Part shown: piece after piece, positions 16,741 to 25,414 of the stretch
Layout of the letters: every line of letters starts with the position of its first letter
Position numbering within the stretch: the first letter of the stretch is position 1
Origin: Acidobacteriota bacterium
Lineage (GTDB): Bacteria; Acidobacteriota; Polarisedimenticolia; J045
Assembly: GCA_025456425.1 (NCBI GenBank)
Contig: JALOKP010000019.1
Coordinates: 1-41,489 of the forward strand
DNA length: 41,489 nucleotides
Direction of reading: 5' to 3'
The notes under the pieces: generated by a model
The model's input: only the letters and a program-made list of their open reading frames with translations
The model's database searches: none
Told to the model about the DNA's origin: nothing
Program-made: the position numbers and the translations under genes

Positions 16741-17892
16741 ATGGCCGTGCGCGCAAACCCCCGCCTGATCGACGAGCTGGAGCTGTACGGCGCGGAGGAC
16801 GTGCAGAAGTGCTACCACTGCGGCAACTGCTCGGCAGTCTGCCCGTTCTCGCGCGAACCGTTCCTGTTCCCGCGCAAGTCGATGCGCTACCTCCAGATGG
16901 GACTGGAGGAGCGCCTGGCCGGGACCCTCGAGCCGTGGCTCTGCTACTACTGCGGCGAGTGCAGCGAGCAGTGCCCGCGCGAGGCGGAGCCGGGCGAGAC
17001 GATGATGAGCATCCGCCGCTGGCTGACCGCGCAGTACGACGTGACCGGTCTGTCGAAGCTGTTCTACCGCTCGTGGCGCGCGGAACTCGCCGCCGTACTG
17101 CTGGTCGCGCTGCTGACCGGGGCGGGGTTCCTGCTCTTCGGCCTGAAGTACGGCGGCGGGAGCCTCGGGGTCTACGCCGGGCCCGGGGCCTTTCTGCCGG
17201 CCAGCTCGGTCCACGTCTTCGACTGGATCCTGGGCGGGACGCTGGCCGCCCTGCTGGCCGCCAACTGCGCGCGAATGTGGTGGCTGACGACCGGCCGCGA
17301 CCGGCGGGTCCGCGTGCCGCTGCTGGACTACGTGACACGCGCGTTCCTGGTACCGCTGCACTTCGTCACCCAGAAACGCTACCGCGAGTGCGAGAGCAAG
17401 CGCCCGTGGGCGGTCCACTTCGCGCTGGTGGCGAGCTACCTGACGATGCTCGTCCTGATCATGCTGTTCCTCGAGAGCCTGCACGCCGCGCCCGCGAACC
17501 GGCTGGCCCACGCCTTCGGCTACCTCGCCACCGCGGGACTGCTGGGCACGACGCTCTACGCGCTCCGCGGCCGGTGGCGCCGCGCGACGCCGCTCCACCG
17601 CCACTCGCACGAGACCGACTGGGTCTTCCTGGTGCTCCTGGTGTACGTCGCCGCGACCGGAATCCTGCAGCACGCGCTCTACCGCTGGTTCGGGCTCGAC
17701 ACGGCGGCCAACGTCGTCTACATCGCGCACCTGATGGGGGCCGTCCCGATGCTCGCGGTCGAGGTGCCGTTCTCGAAGTGGTCCCACCTGGCCTACCGGC
17801 CGCTGGCGATGTACTTCGCCGATCTGCACGAGCGGGCACTGGCCCGCGCGGCGTCGCCCGCCGGGGCGCAGTCCGTCCCGGCGGCGGCGTGA
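16741..17892 (+). CDS. qmoC: QmoC-like subunit: HdrC-type 2x[4Fe-4S] domain fused to heme b membrane domain
   Basis: A 383-residue fusion. The N-terminal 85 residues are HdrC-like with two [4Fe-4S] motifs, C24-C27-C30-C34 and C68-C71-C74-C78. The rest is an integral membrane domain of about six helices related to NarI/HdrE/DsrM, with His residues suited to bind heme b (VHFALVASYL, LAHAFGYLA, GILQHALY, YIAHLMGA). In the sulfate-reducer Qmo complex this subunit exchanges electrons with menaquinone. No HdrB (CCG-domain) gene is present here, so this subunit seems to replace both HdrB and HdrC as the exit for electrons. GAGGAG precedes the ATG, which is 10 bases after the hdrA stop. Symbol given by architecture; the substrate is inferred. 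Confidence 0.82.
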   Translation: MAVRANPRLIDELELYGAEDVQKCYHCGNCSAVCPFSREPFLFPRKSMRYLQMGLEERLAGTLEPWLCYYCGECSEQCPREAEPGETMMSIRRWLTAQYDVTGLSKLFYRSWRAELAAVLLVALLTGAGFLLFGLKYGGGSLGVYAGPGAFLPASSVHVFDWILGGTLAALLAANCARMWWLTTGRDRRVRVPLLDYVTRAFLVPLHFVTQKRYRECESKRPWAVHFALVASYLTMLVLIMLFLESLHAAPANRLAHAFGYLATAGLLGTTLYALRGRWRRATPLHRHSHETDWVFLVLLVYVAATGILQHALYRWFGLDTAANVVYIAHLMGAVPMLAVEVPFSKWSHLAYRPLAMYFADLHERALARAASPAGAQSVPAAA

Positions 17893-17902
17893 GGGAGGAG
17901 CG

Positions 17903-19618
17903 ATGAGCCGGCCCCCGCTGCCGCGCATCGGCGTCTTCGTCTGCAACTGCGGCACGAACATCGCCCGCACCGTCGACTGCGAGGAGATCGCCTGCGCCGC
18001 GATGGAGTGGCCGGGCGTCGTCGTCGCGCGGGCCTACAAGTACATGTGCTCCGACCCCGGCCAGGAGATGATCGCGGAGGAGGTCCGGGAGAAGCGGCTG
18101 GACCGCGTCGTCGTCGCGGCCTGCAGCCCGCGGATGCACGAGCCGACCTTCCGCCGCGCGCTCGCGTCGTCGGGGCTGAACCCCTACCTGCTCGAGATGG
18201 CGAACATCCGCGAGCAGTGCAGCTGGGTCCACGACGATCCGCGCGCGGCCACCGACAAGGCCCTCGCTCTGGCCCGGGCGGCGGTGGCGCGGGTGGTCCG
18301 GCACGAGCCGCTGGAGAAGCGCTTCGTCCCGATGAACCCGGCGACCCTGGTGCTCGGCGGCGGAATCGCGGGGATGACCGCCGCGCTTCAGCTGGCGGAC
18401 GCCGGCCAGCCGGTGACGATCGTCGAGCGGGCCGACCGGCTGGGAGGGAACGTCGCGCGGATCGACCTGACTGCGCCGCACCTGGACTCGGCGCGCGAGC
18501 TGCTGCTGGGCCGGCTGGCGCGCGTGTCGATGCACCCGATGATCAGCGTCCTGCTCCGGGCCGAGCTGGAGCAGCTCGAAGGGTACCAGGGGAACTTCAC
18601 CGCGGACGTCGCGGTGGAGGGCGCCTCGCGCCGGCTCGAGATCGGGTCGGTCGTGGTCTGTACCGGCTACAAGGAGTTCGACGCCGCGCGCGTCGAAGGA
18701 CTCGGCTACGGTCGCCTCCCCGACGTGATCACCTCGTTCGAACTGGAACTGATGCTCAAGCGCGGCCGGATCGAGATGGCCGACGGCCGGACCCCTCGCA
18801 CGGTCGCGCTCGTCCACTGCGTCGGCAGCCGGTCGGAGGAGTACCACGGTTACTGCTCGCGGGTCTGCTGCATGACCGCGCTCAAGTACGGCCACGAGGT
18901 CAAGTCGGCGCTGCCGGGCGCGGCGGTGGTCGACCTGTACATCGACATGCACGCCTTCGGGAAGGGGTGCGAGGACTTCTACCGGAAGACGGCCGAGATC
19001 AAGACGCTGTTCCTGATGTATGGCAAGAACGCGCCGCCGGTGATCCGGCCGGCCGGACCGAAGGACGACTGCAACCTGCTGATCACGCTGGACGAGAAGC
19101 TGTCGGGCGAGGAGATCGAGGTCCCGGCCGACCTCGTCGTGCTGATGGTCGGGATGGAGCCGCGCGAGGACGCTGGCCGCGTGGCGCAACTGGTCAACAT
19201 CAGCCGCGACAAGGACGGCTGGTTCATCGAGAGCCATCCCAAGCTCGATCCGGTCGCCACGACGACCGACGGTATCTACATCGCCGGGGCCTGCCAGTCA
19301 CCCAAGGACATCCCCGACTCGGTAGCACAGGCCCGCGCCGCGGCGGCGCGGATCCTGGCCAAGGTCGCCAAGGGGAAGATCGAGGTCGATGCGATCTTCG
19401 CCGAGGTCGACGCCGCCCGCTGCTCGGGCTGCCGGATCTGCGGAACGATGTGCCCCTACGGGGCGATCGAGTACGACGAGGAGCAGAAGAGCAGCCGGGT
19501 GGTCGAGGCCTCCTGCAAGGCCTGCGGCTGCTGCGCGGCCGCCTGCCCGTCGCTGGCGGTCCGCGCGCGCCACTTCACCGACGAACAGATCTTCGCCCAG
19601 ATCGAGGGGGTGCTCTGA
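17903..19618 (+). CDS. hdrA: HdrA-like FAD/iron-sulfur oxidoreductase (second copy)
   Basis: A 571-residue HdrA. The N-terminus [15 protein letters not shown] is the classic HdrA start, with Cys ligands in the N-terminal domain; GGGIAG (152-157) binds FAD; the C-terminal ferredoxin domain has C507-C510-C513-C517 and C538-C541-C544-C548. [20 protein letters not shown] is conserved with the first copy, but the internal ferredoxin insertion present there is absent. In Mvh-Hdr complexes MvhD delivers electrons to HdrA through such C-terminal clusters, and mvhD follows here with a 1-base overlap (TGATG). This copy is the likely contact to the hydrogenase and the first copy the contact to the QmoC-like subunit; that assignment is inference. 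Confidence 0.9.
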   Translation: MSRPPLPRIGVFVCNCGTNIARTVDCEEIACAAMEWPGVVVARAYKYMCSDPGQEMIAEEVREKRLDRVVVAACSPRMHEPTFRRALASSGLNPYLLEMANIREQCSWVHDDPRAATDKALALARAAVARVVRHEPLEKRFVPMNPATLVLGGGIAGMTAALQLADAGQPVTIVERADRLGGNVARIDLTAPHLDSARELLLGRLARVSMHPMISVLLRAELEQLEGYQGNFTADVAVEGASRRLEIGSVVVCTGYKEFDAARVEGLGYGRLPDVITSFELELMLKRGRIEMADGRTPRTVALVHCVGSRSEEYHGYCSRVCCMTALKYGHEVKSALPGAAVVDLYIDMHAFGKGCEDFYRKTAEIKTLFLMYGKNAPPVIRPAGPKDDCNLLITLDEKLSGEEIEVPADLVVLMVGMEPREDAGRVAQLVNISRDKDGWFIESHPKLDPVATTTDGIYIAGACQSPKDIPDSVAQARAAAARILAKVAKGKIEVDAIFAEVDAARCSGCRICGTMCPYGAIEYDEEQKSSRVVEASCKACGCCAAACPSLAVRARHFTDEQIFAQIEGVL

Positions 19619-20049
19619 TGGCGTTCGAACCCAGGATCGTCGGCTTTCTCTGCAACTGGTGTTCCTACACCGGGGCCGACCTGGCCGGCACCAGCCGGAT
19701 CAAGTACCCGCCCAATGTGCGCGTGATCCGCACGATGTGCTCGGCGCGTATCCGGCCGTCGTTCGTGCTCAAGGCGCTGGCCGAGGGGGCGGACGGCGTG
19801 CTGATCTGCGGCTGCCACCCCGGGGACTGCCACTACTCCGAGGGGAACTACAAGACGCTGCGGCGCCAGGTGCTGCTGAAGCGGCTGGTCGCGGGGTACG
19901 GGATCGAGCCCGAGCGCGTGCGGCTGGAGTGGGTCAGCGCCAGCGAGGGGCAGCGCTTCGCCGAGGTCGTCGCCGACATGACCGAGCGGATCCGCCGGCT
20001 CGGTCCCAGCCGCGTCGAGATGCTGCCGTCGACGCGGCGGGCGGGGTAA
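19618..20049 (+). CDS. mvhD: MvhD-like [2Fe-2S] electron transfer subunit
   Basis: A 143-residue MvhD/FlpD-type protein that connects the hydrogenase small subunit to HdrA through a [2Fe-2S] cluster. The family signature is clear: [15 protein letters not shown] near the N-terminus, RTMCSARI, and [15 protein letters not shown], which supply five conserved Cys. It starts on the ATG overlapping the hdrA2 stop and ends 3 bases before mvhG. It is a separate protein here; in QmoB and some HdrA proteins this domain is fused. Confidence 0.92.
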   Translation: MAFEPRIVGFLCNWCSYTGADLAGTSRIKYPPNVRVIRTMCSARIRPSFVLKALAEGADGVLICGCHPGDCHYSEGNYKTLRRQVLLKRLVAGYGIEPERVRLEWVSASEGQRFAEVVADMTERIRRLGPSRVEMLPSTRRAG

Positions 20050-20052
20050 GCG

Positions 20053-21015
20053 ATGAACGGAGACAAGCTCAAGATCGCGCTGTACTGGGGCGCCGCCTGC
20101 GGCGGCTGCGACGTCGCGGTGCTCGACACCGACGAGTTCGTCCTGGAGCTGGCGGCCGAGGCCGACATCCTGTTCTGGCCGATCGCCGTGGACGGCAAGT
20201 ACGAGGACATTCGGGCTCTGCCGGACGGTGCGCTCGACGCGACGCTCTTCAGCGGCGCGGTGCGGAACGCCGAGAACGAGGACGTCGCGCACCTGCTGCG
20301 CGAGAAGAGCCAGGTGCTGATCGCGCTGGGCAGCTGCTCGGCCTTCGGCGGGATCCCGGGGCTGGCCAACGCGGTCACGCGCGAGGAGATCCTCGAACGC
20401 GTCTACCTCGACAATCCGTCGATCGAGCTGGGGAACAGGACGGTTCCAAGAACACGGGTCCCGGTCAACGGGACGGAGCTGGAACTGCCGGCCTTCTACC
20501 CCCGGGTCTGGCGGCTGTCGGACGTGGTTGACGTCGACTACCTGGTGCCCGGCTGCCCGCCCGCTCCGGAGCGCGTGCAGGAGGTCCTGGCGGCGCTGGT
20601 CAGCGGCACCCTGCCGCCGAGGGGCGCGGTCGTCGGTGCGGCCGAGAAGGCGCTGTGCGAGGAGTGCCGGCGGCGCAAGGCGGACAAGCGGGTCGCGCGC
20701 TTCGTCCGGCCGTGGGAGATCGTGCCCGACCCGGAGAGCTGCCTCCTGGAGCAGGGCCTGCCGTGCGCCGGGCCCGCGACGCGCGGGGGCTGCGGCGCGC
20801 GCTGCCCGGACATCAACCAGGCCTGCCGCGGCTGCTACGGGCCGCCGCCGGGGGTGCAGGACCAGGGCGCGACGCTGGTCGGCGCCTGGGCCTCCGTGAT
20901 CGAGGCGAAGACGGTGGAGGAGGCCGAGACCGCCTTCGCCGGGCTGCCGGACGTGCTCGGGATCGCGCACCGCTTCACGCTTCCCGCGTCCCTCCTCCAG
21001 AGGAGCTGCCGCTGA
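20053..21015 (+). CDS. mvhG: Group 3c [NiFe] hydrogenase small subunit
   Basis: A 320-residue small subunit that carries the FeS relay from the active site to MvhD. Proximal cluster ligands: C16 and C19 in AACGGC, the Cys of GSCSAFGG and that of PGCPPAPERVQ. The C-terminal part supplies the medial and distal clusters (LCEEC, CLLEQGLPCAG, GCGARCPDINQACRGC). It has no twin-arginine signal, so the enzyme is cytosolic, unlike group 1 uptake hydrogenases. The stop overlaps the mvhA start (TGATG). Confidence 0.93.
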   Translation: MNGDKLKIALYWGAACGGCDVAVLDTDEFVLELAAEADILFWPIAVDGKYEDIRALPDGALDATLFSGAVRNAENEDVAHLLREKSQVLIALGSCSAFGGIPGLANAVTREEILERVYLDNPSIELGNRTVPRTRVPVNGTELELPAFYPRVWRLSDVVDVDYLVPGCPPAPERVQEVLAALVSGTLPPRGAVVGAAEKALCEECRRRKADKRVARFVRPWEIVPDPESCLLEQGLPCAGPATRGGCGARCPDINQACRGCYGPPPGVQDQGATLVGAWASVIEAKTVEEAETAFAGLPDVLGIAHRFTLPASLLQRSCR

Positions 21016-22481
21016 TGGGCCGGACGATCACGATCGACCCGATCACCCGCCTCGAAGGGCACGGCCGGATCGAGATCTTCCTCGACGACGCCGGCGGCGT
21101 GTCCGACTGCTACTTCCAGATCCCCGAGCTGCGCGGCTTCGAGCGCTTCGTCGTTGGCCGGCCGATCGAGGAGGTCCCGAGGATCGTCACGCGGATCTGC
21201 GGCGTCTGCCCGGCCAGCCACCACCTGGCCGGCTCGAAGGCGGTGGACGGCTGCTTCGGCGGCGTGATCGCGCCGGCCGCCGTCAAGCTGCGCGAGGCGT
21301 ACTACTGCGCCCACTTCCTGCACAGCCACATCGCGCACTTCTACGCGCTCGCCGCGCCCGATTTCATCTGTGGGCCGGACGCCGCCCCCGCCGAGCGCAA
21401 CATCCTCGGGGTCGTGGCGCGCGTGGGACTGGAGATCGGGCGCCAGGTCATCGAGGCCCGCGCGACCGCACAGGAGATCCAGGCGGTCCTCGGCGGGCGC
21501 AAGCGGAACGTCTGCTGGTGCACGCCGGGCGGCGTCTCGAAGGGGCTCTCCGAAGAGGAACGCGCCGGGCTGAAGCCGATGGCCGCATCGCTGATGGAGT
21601 TCGCGCGCTTTTCGGTCCGGCTCTTCAAGGACGCGGTGCTAAGCCAGTCGCGCTGGGTCGAGGCGATCCTCCGCGGCCCCTACACGCTGGCGATCGGCCA
21701 CATGGGGCTGGTGGACGAGGTCGGGGCCGTCGCCTTCTACGACGGCACCGTGCGCGTCGTCGACTGCGAGGGGAGCGAGCTGGCGCGCTTCGCGCCGCTG
21801 GACTACGCGCGGATCCTGGCCGAGCACGTCGAGCCCTGGACCTACCTCAAGTTCCCCTACCTGCGCGCGCGGGGCTGGCGCGGTTTCGTCGAGGGACCGG
21901 ATTCGCCGATCTACGGCGCCGGGCCGCTCGCGCGGCTGAATGTCGCGGAGGCGATGGCGACACCGGAGGCGGAGGCGGCGCGCCAGGAGCTGTTCGCGGT
22001 CGCCGGCGGGCGGCCGAGCGGGGCGATGCTGGCGCACCACTGGGCGCGGCTGGTGGAGATGCTCTATGCCGCGGAGCGGCTGGTCATGCTGGTTGCCGAC
22101 CCCGAGCTGTCGAGCCCGGAGTTCCGCGTGCTGCCCGAGCGGATCACCGGGGAGGGCGTCGGGATCGTCGAGGCGATGCGCGGCACGCTGATCCACCACT
22201 ACACCTGCGACGACCAGGGGATCTGCACCGGCGCCAACCTGATCGTCGGCACGACTCACAACAACGCGCCGATCCAGATGGTGACGAAGAAGGTCGCGAT
22301 CGCGCTGATCCGCCCCGGCGTCACGCCCGACGCCGCGCTGCTCGACCGGATCGAGATGGCGTTCCGCGCCTTCGACCCCTGCTACAGCTGTGCCACCCAC
22401 TCGCTCCCCGGCGCGATGCCGCTGGTCGCGCGTCTGCACCGTGGGGGACGGGTCGTGGCCGAGCTGCGCCGCGACGGGTAG
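21015..22481 (+). CDS. mvhA: Group 3c [NiFe] hydrogenase large subunit
   Basis: A 488-residue catalytic subunit that oxidises or forms H2 at the NiFe site. Both signatures are complete: L1 RICGVCPASHH (C62, C65, H69) and L2 DPCYSCATH (C456, C459, H462). The 26 residues after H462 are the C-terminal extension removed during maturation, matching the protease encoded next. The PRLEG-type N-terminus (DPITRLEGHGRIEI) is typical. AGAGGAG lies 7 bases before the ATG. The lack of a signal peptide and the MvhDG neighbours place it in the F420-non-reducing, heterodisulfide-linked group 3c rather than a membrane-bound group. Confidence 0.95.
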   Translation: MGRTITIDPITRLEGHGRIEIFLDDAGGVSDCYFQIPELRGFERFVVGRPIEEVPRIVTRICGVCPASHHLAGSKAVDGCFGGVIAPAAVKLREAYYCAHFLHSHIAHFYALAAPDFICGPDAAPAERNILGVVARVGLEIGRQVIEARATAQEIQAVLGGRKRNVCWCTPGGVSKGLSEEERAGLKPMAASLMEFARFSVRLFKDAVLSQSRWVEAILRGPYTLAIGHMGLVDEVGAVAFYDGTVRVVDCEGSELARFAPLDYARILAEHVEPWTYLKFPYLRARGWRGFVEGPDSPIYGAGPLARLNVAEAMATPEAEAARQELFAVAGGRPSGAMLAHHWARLVEMLYAAERLVMLVADPELSSPEFRVLPERITGEGVGIVEAMRGTLIHHYTCDDQGICTGANLIVGTTHNNAPIQMVTKKVAIALIRPGVTPDAALLDRIEMAFRAFDPCYSCATHSLPGAMPLVARLHRGGRVVAELRRDG

Positions 22482-22494
22482 GAGAGGGAGGGCC

Positions 22495-23022
22495 GTGCCG
22501 ACCGGCGCGCTGCTGCTGGGGCTGGGGAACCCGATCCTGGGGGACGATGCGATCGGCCTCCGGCTGGCCGCGCTGGTCGCCGAGCGGCTGGCGGCGAGCG
22601 GCGGCGGCGGCGGGCTCGACGGCCTGGAGGTGATCGACGACTGCTCGGCCGGCGGGCTGGAGCTGCTCGAGCCGCTGGCCGGCCGGACGCGCGTCGTCCT
22701 GGTCGACGCGATCGTCACCGGGTGCGCCCCCCCCGGCACGCTGCACCGCTTCACGGCGGCCGCGCTCCCGAGGACGCGGCGCCTGGCGGGCCCGCACGAC
22801 GCCGACCTGGCGACGGCGCTGGCGCTGGGCCGACGGCTCGGGCTCGACCTGCCCGCGGACGAGGCGATCGCGATCTTCGCGGTCGAGATCGAGCCCGCCT
22901 GCGAGTTCGGCGCGACGCTGTCGCCGGACCTGGAGCGCGCCGCGCCGGCGCTGGCCGAGGAGATCGTGGGCGAGGTGCGGGCCGCGCTGGCCGCTACCTC
23001 GCCCCCTCCAGCCGGCCGTTGA
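22495..23022 (+). CDS. [NiFe]-hydrogenase maturation protease (HyaD/HybD family)
   Basis: A 175-residue endopeptidase that trims the large-subunit C-terminus after nickel insertion. The N-terminus has GLGNPILGDDAIGLRLA, whose second Asp matches the nickel-sensing acidic residue; VDAIVTG supplies the conserved Asp and GPHDADL the conserved His. The start is GTG at 22495, 13 bases after the mvhA stop, with GGAGAGGGAGG upstream; longer in-frame versions lie inside mvhA. No HypA-F genes are in the window. The 3' end overlaps the convergent esterase by 29 bases. Confidence 0.9.
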   Translation: MPTGALLLGLGNPILGDDAIGLRLAALVAERLAASGGGGGLDGLEVIDDCSAGGLELLEPLAGRTRVVLVDAIVTGCAPPGTLHRFTAAALPRTRRLAGPHDADLATALALGRRLGLDLPADEAIAIFAVEIEPACEFGATLSPDLERAAPALAEEIVGEVRAALAATSPPPAGR

Positions 23023-24190
23023 GCTTCTCGAGGTGCTCGCGGAAGGCGGGCAGCAGCGGGTCGTTGGTCTTCCCGCCCAGGGCGACCGCCTTGAGCACGG
23101 CGGTCTTGGCGTCCTCGAGCCGCCCGGCGGCCTCGAGGCCGTCACCGAGGCTGTCCCAGACGTTCGCGGACTCGGGGTGGTTCTTCGCGTTCATTTCGAA
23201 GATCGCGAGCGCCTGCGGGACCTTGCGCTCGGCGAGCCGGCCGTAGCCGGCGAGATTCACGATCCGCTCCGGGGGGACGACGGTGAAGCCGGCGGTCTTC
23301 GAGAGCTTCGCGTACTGCGCGGCGATCTCCTCGGCGGTGCCGCGGGGGAAGCCGGTCTGCGGGTCGCGCGGCAGGACCCAGCCGGCGAACAGCACCTTGA
23401 GTCCGTCGTGGTGCGCGGCCAGGACGAGCGAGCCGTGATCGTCGTCGGGGTACTCGCGGAACGATGCCTCGAAGCCGTCGGCGCCGCTGCCGCGGGCCAG
23501 CTCGCGCAGCGCCCGGAAGCCCGGCACGAGTTCCGGCTCGTTCCCGATCGCGACGAAGAGCGCGTGCCGCGCCTCCTTCTTCTCCGCGAAGAACGGCCGG
23601 GCCGTCTTCAACAGGTAGTCGTCGTCCCAGGGGAAGGTCGGCGAGACGGCCAGGATCGCCTGGAAGAGCTCCGGGCGAGTGTACAGGGCGTGCAGCGCCA
23701 GCAGCCCCCCGAAGGAGTGTCCGGCGAAGGCGCGGTAGGGGAGCGTCCGGAACTGGCCGTCGACGTACGGCACCAGCTCGGTCCCGAGGAAGGCGAGGAA
23801 GCGGTCCGCTCCGCCCGCGGTGGGGGGGAGTCCGCCTTTCTCTCCCTTCCTGAGCGAGCCCTTCGTCGGCGTGAGATCGCGGGTCCGGTCGGTATTCCTG
23901 ATCGCGACCACGATCAGCGGCGGGATCCGACCCTGCACCGCCAGGAAGTCGGCGGTGGATGCGGTGTGCCCGAACTGCGCCTCCGCGTCCGTGAGGTAGA
24001 GCACCGGGTAGCGCTGCGTCCCCGCCTCGTAGCCGGGCGGCAGGTGGATCATGACCGCCCGCTCCTCGCCGAGGGCTGCGGACTTGAGGGTGTGGAGCTG
24101 CCCGATCGAGATCGGCGGGCCGGGTTCGGCGAAGGCGGCCGAGGCGAGGGCGGCACAGACGCAGACGGCAGCGACGAGGCGAGCGGGCAT
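22994..24190 (-). CDS. Secreted esterase of the enterochelin-esterase-like family with C-terminal TPR-like segment
   Basis: A 398-residue exported alpha/beta-hydrolase (putative esterase family, Fes/IroE-like). A 21-residue signal peptide ends at AFA-E. YPVLYLTDAE starts the fold, the nucleophile is S159 in GHSFGG and the His is in DDDHGSLV. The last 80 residues (YGRLAERKVPQALAIF onward, with ANVWDSLGDGLEAAGRLEDA) look like a pair of tetratricopeptide helices, a common extension in this family. The substrate is unknown; a siderophore role is possible but unsupported here. GGAGGA lies 8 bases before the ATG at 24190; the longer upstream frame has no good ribosome site. Confidence 0.85.
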   Translation of the reverse strand: MPARLVAAVCVCAALASAAFAEPGPPISIGQLHTLKSAALGEERAVMIHLPPGYEAGTQRYPVLYLTDAEAQFGHTASTADFLAVQGRIPPLIVVAIRNTDRTRDLTPTKGSLRKGEKGGLPPTAGGADRFLAFLGTELVPYVDGQFRTLPYRAFAGHSFGGLLALHALYTRPELFQAILAVSPTFPWDDDYLLKTARPFFAEKKEARHALFVAIGNEPELVPGFRALRELARGSGADGFEASFREYPDDDHGSLVLAAHHDGLKVLFAGWVLPRDPQTGFPRGTAEEIAAQYAKLSKTAGFTVVPPERIVNLAGYGRLAERKVPQALAIFEMNAKNHPESANVWDSLGDGLEAAGRLEDAKTAVLKAVALGGKTNDPLLPAFREHLEKLNGRLEGAR

Positions 24191-24309
24191 GGGGCAATCC
24201 TCCGACCTGGGCCGAGCGTGCGCGCCGTTTCCGCGCGGGAGTACCCCCACCGATGCGAGCGGTCCGTTGTGCCCGTCGGGCGGTCGCCGGTCCGCCCAGC
24301 CACGCGCGC

Positions 24310-25395
24310 TCAGTAGCGCAGATTCGCCCACGGAGCGGTGAGCGAGATCGCGCCGCCCCCCGTGAAGTCGTGGACCTCCCCCAGCGCGTTGGGTGGGCTC
24401 GCGTTGAAGTCGATCCCGTTACCGGACGCCGTGTTGCCGACGATCAGGTTCCCGCCCGTGTCCTGGACCTCGACCCCGATCCCGTTCCCGACGAACTGGT
24501 TTCTCGCCAGGACGACCCCCGAGAGGGGGGGGAGAATCTTCACGCCGGCGGCGGTATTCCCGTTCACGAGATTGTCCGTCACGAGATTGTGAAAGCCGCC
24601 CACGAGGATGCCGAAGACAAGGTTGTCCGAGACGGTGTTCCGCACGAGCCGCGCGGCGTTCGCGGTCAGGATCCCGATCTGGTTCCCCTCGCTGACGCAG
24701 TCCTCCACGAGGCCGCTCCCCTGCAGCAGGATGCCGTGGCCCTGGTTGTAACGGGCCACCGACCGCACGATCGCGAAATTCTCCCCGCTCAGCTCGAACC
24801 CCTGCCCGCACCAGATGGCGACGCAGTCCTTGATCAGGCTCCCGGCGCTGACCTGGATCCCGGTGAAGGACCCATTGCCGACGGTGCACTCCGAGACGGT
24901 GGCGCTCTCCCCGAGCTGGATCATCGTGGCGCCGATGTCAGTCGCGAGGATGTGGCTCACCTGGCAGTCCTTGCAGTTCCAGCCGCGGATCGCGTGGGCC
25001 CCCCAGCCCTTGATCGTTCCATTGCGAATCGCGATCGAGTGCTGTTCGGCAGGGAAGTCGATGGCCGAGGCCGCGCCCCCGCCCTCTGCGATCAGAGCGA
25101 AGCCGTTGAGGTCGAGCGTCACGTTGTCCGAGGCGACCTCGATCGCGGCGACGTCGCCGGTGCCGACGATGTTGCCGGTCAGGACGTAGGAACCCGGTGC
25201 GGTGATCACGTGCATCGCCGTCGCCGAGCCGGGGAGCCACTCGATCGGAATGCGCGGCTCGACCTCGAGCAGCGTCTTCATCGTCGGCGCGGGAGGTCCC
25301 GGCGGGTCGAGCGAGCCGGCGAAGCCGGAGGCAGCGACCGCCACGGCGAGCAGCCCACCCACGATCCAGCGGAGTGAACGCGTCTTGGGACGCAT
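24310..25395 (-). CDS. Secreted right-handed beta-helix protein (copy 1)
   Basis: A 361-residue exported protein. After the signal peptide comes the block SLDPPGPPAPTMKTLLEVEPRIP, then ITAPGSYVLTGNIVG and VTLDLNGF, the entry to a parallel beta-helix of NosD/CASH type with repeated xGIxV and NxVxxNxxxGI rungs up to about residue 330, and a terminal APWANLRY. Such proteins bind or act on polysaccharides, but no catalytic residues were identified. It is 56-residue-block similar to the gene at 26333 and flanks the WxENxGW-repeat protein with it. AGGAGA lies 9 bases upstream of the ATG. Confidence 0.8.
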   Translation of the reverse strand: MRPKTRSLRWIVGGLLAVAVAASGFAGSLDPPGPPAPTMKTLLEVEPRIPIEWLPGSATAMHVITAPGSYVLTGNIVGTGDVAAIEVASDNVTLDLNGFALIAEGGGAASAIDFPAEQHSIAIRNGTIKGWGAHAIRGWNCKDCQVSHILATDIGATMIQLGESATVSECTVGNGSFTGIQVSAGSLIKDCVAIWCGQGFELSGENFAIVRSVARYNQGHGILLQGSGLVEDCVSEGNQIGILTANAARLVRNTVSDNLVFGILVGGFHNLVTDNLVNGNTAAGVKILPPLSGVVLARNQFVGNGIGVEVQDTGGNLIVGNTASGNGIDFNASPPNALGEVHDFTGGGAISLTAPWANLRY

Positions 25396-25414
25396 GGTCG
25401 TCTCCTCTCTCGCG

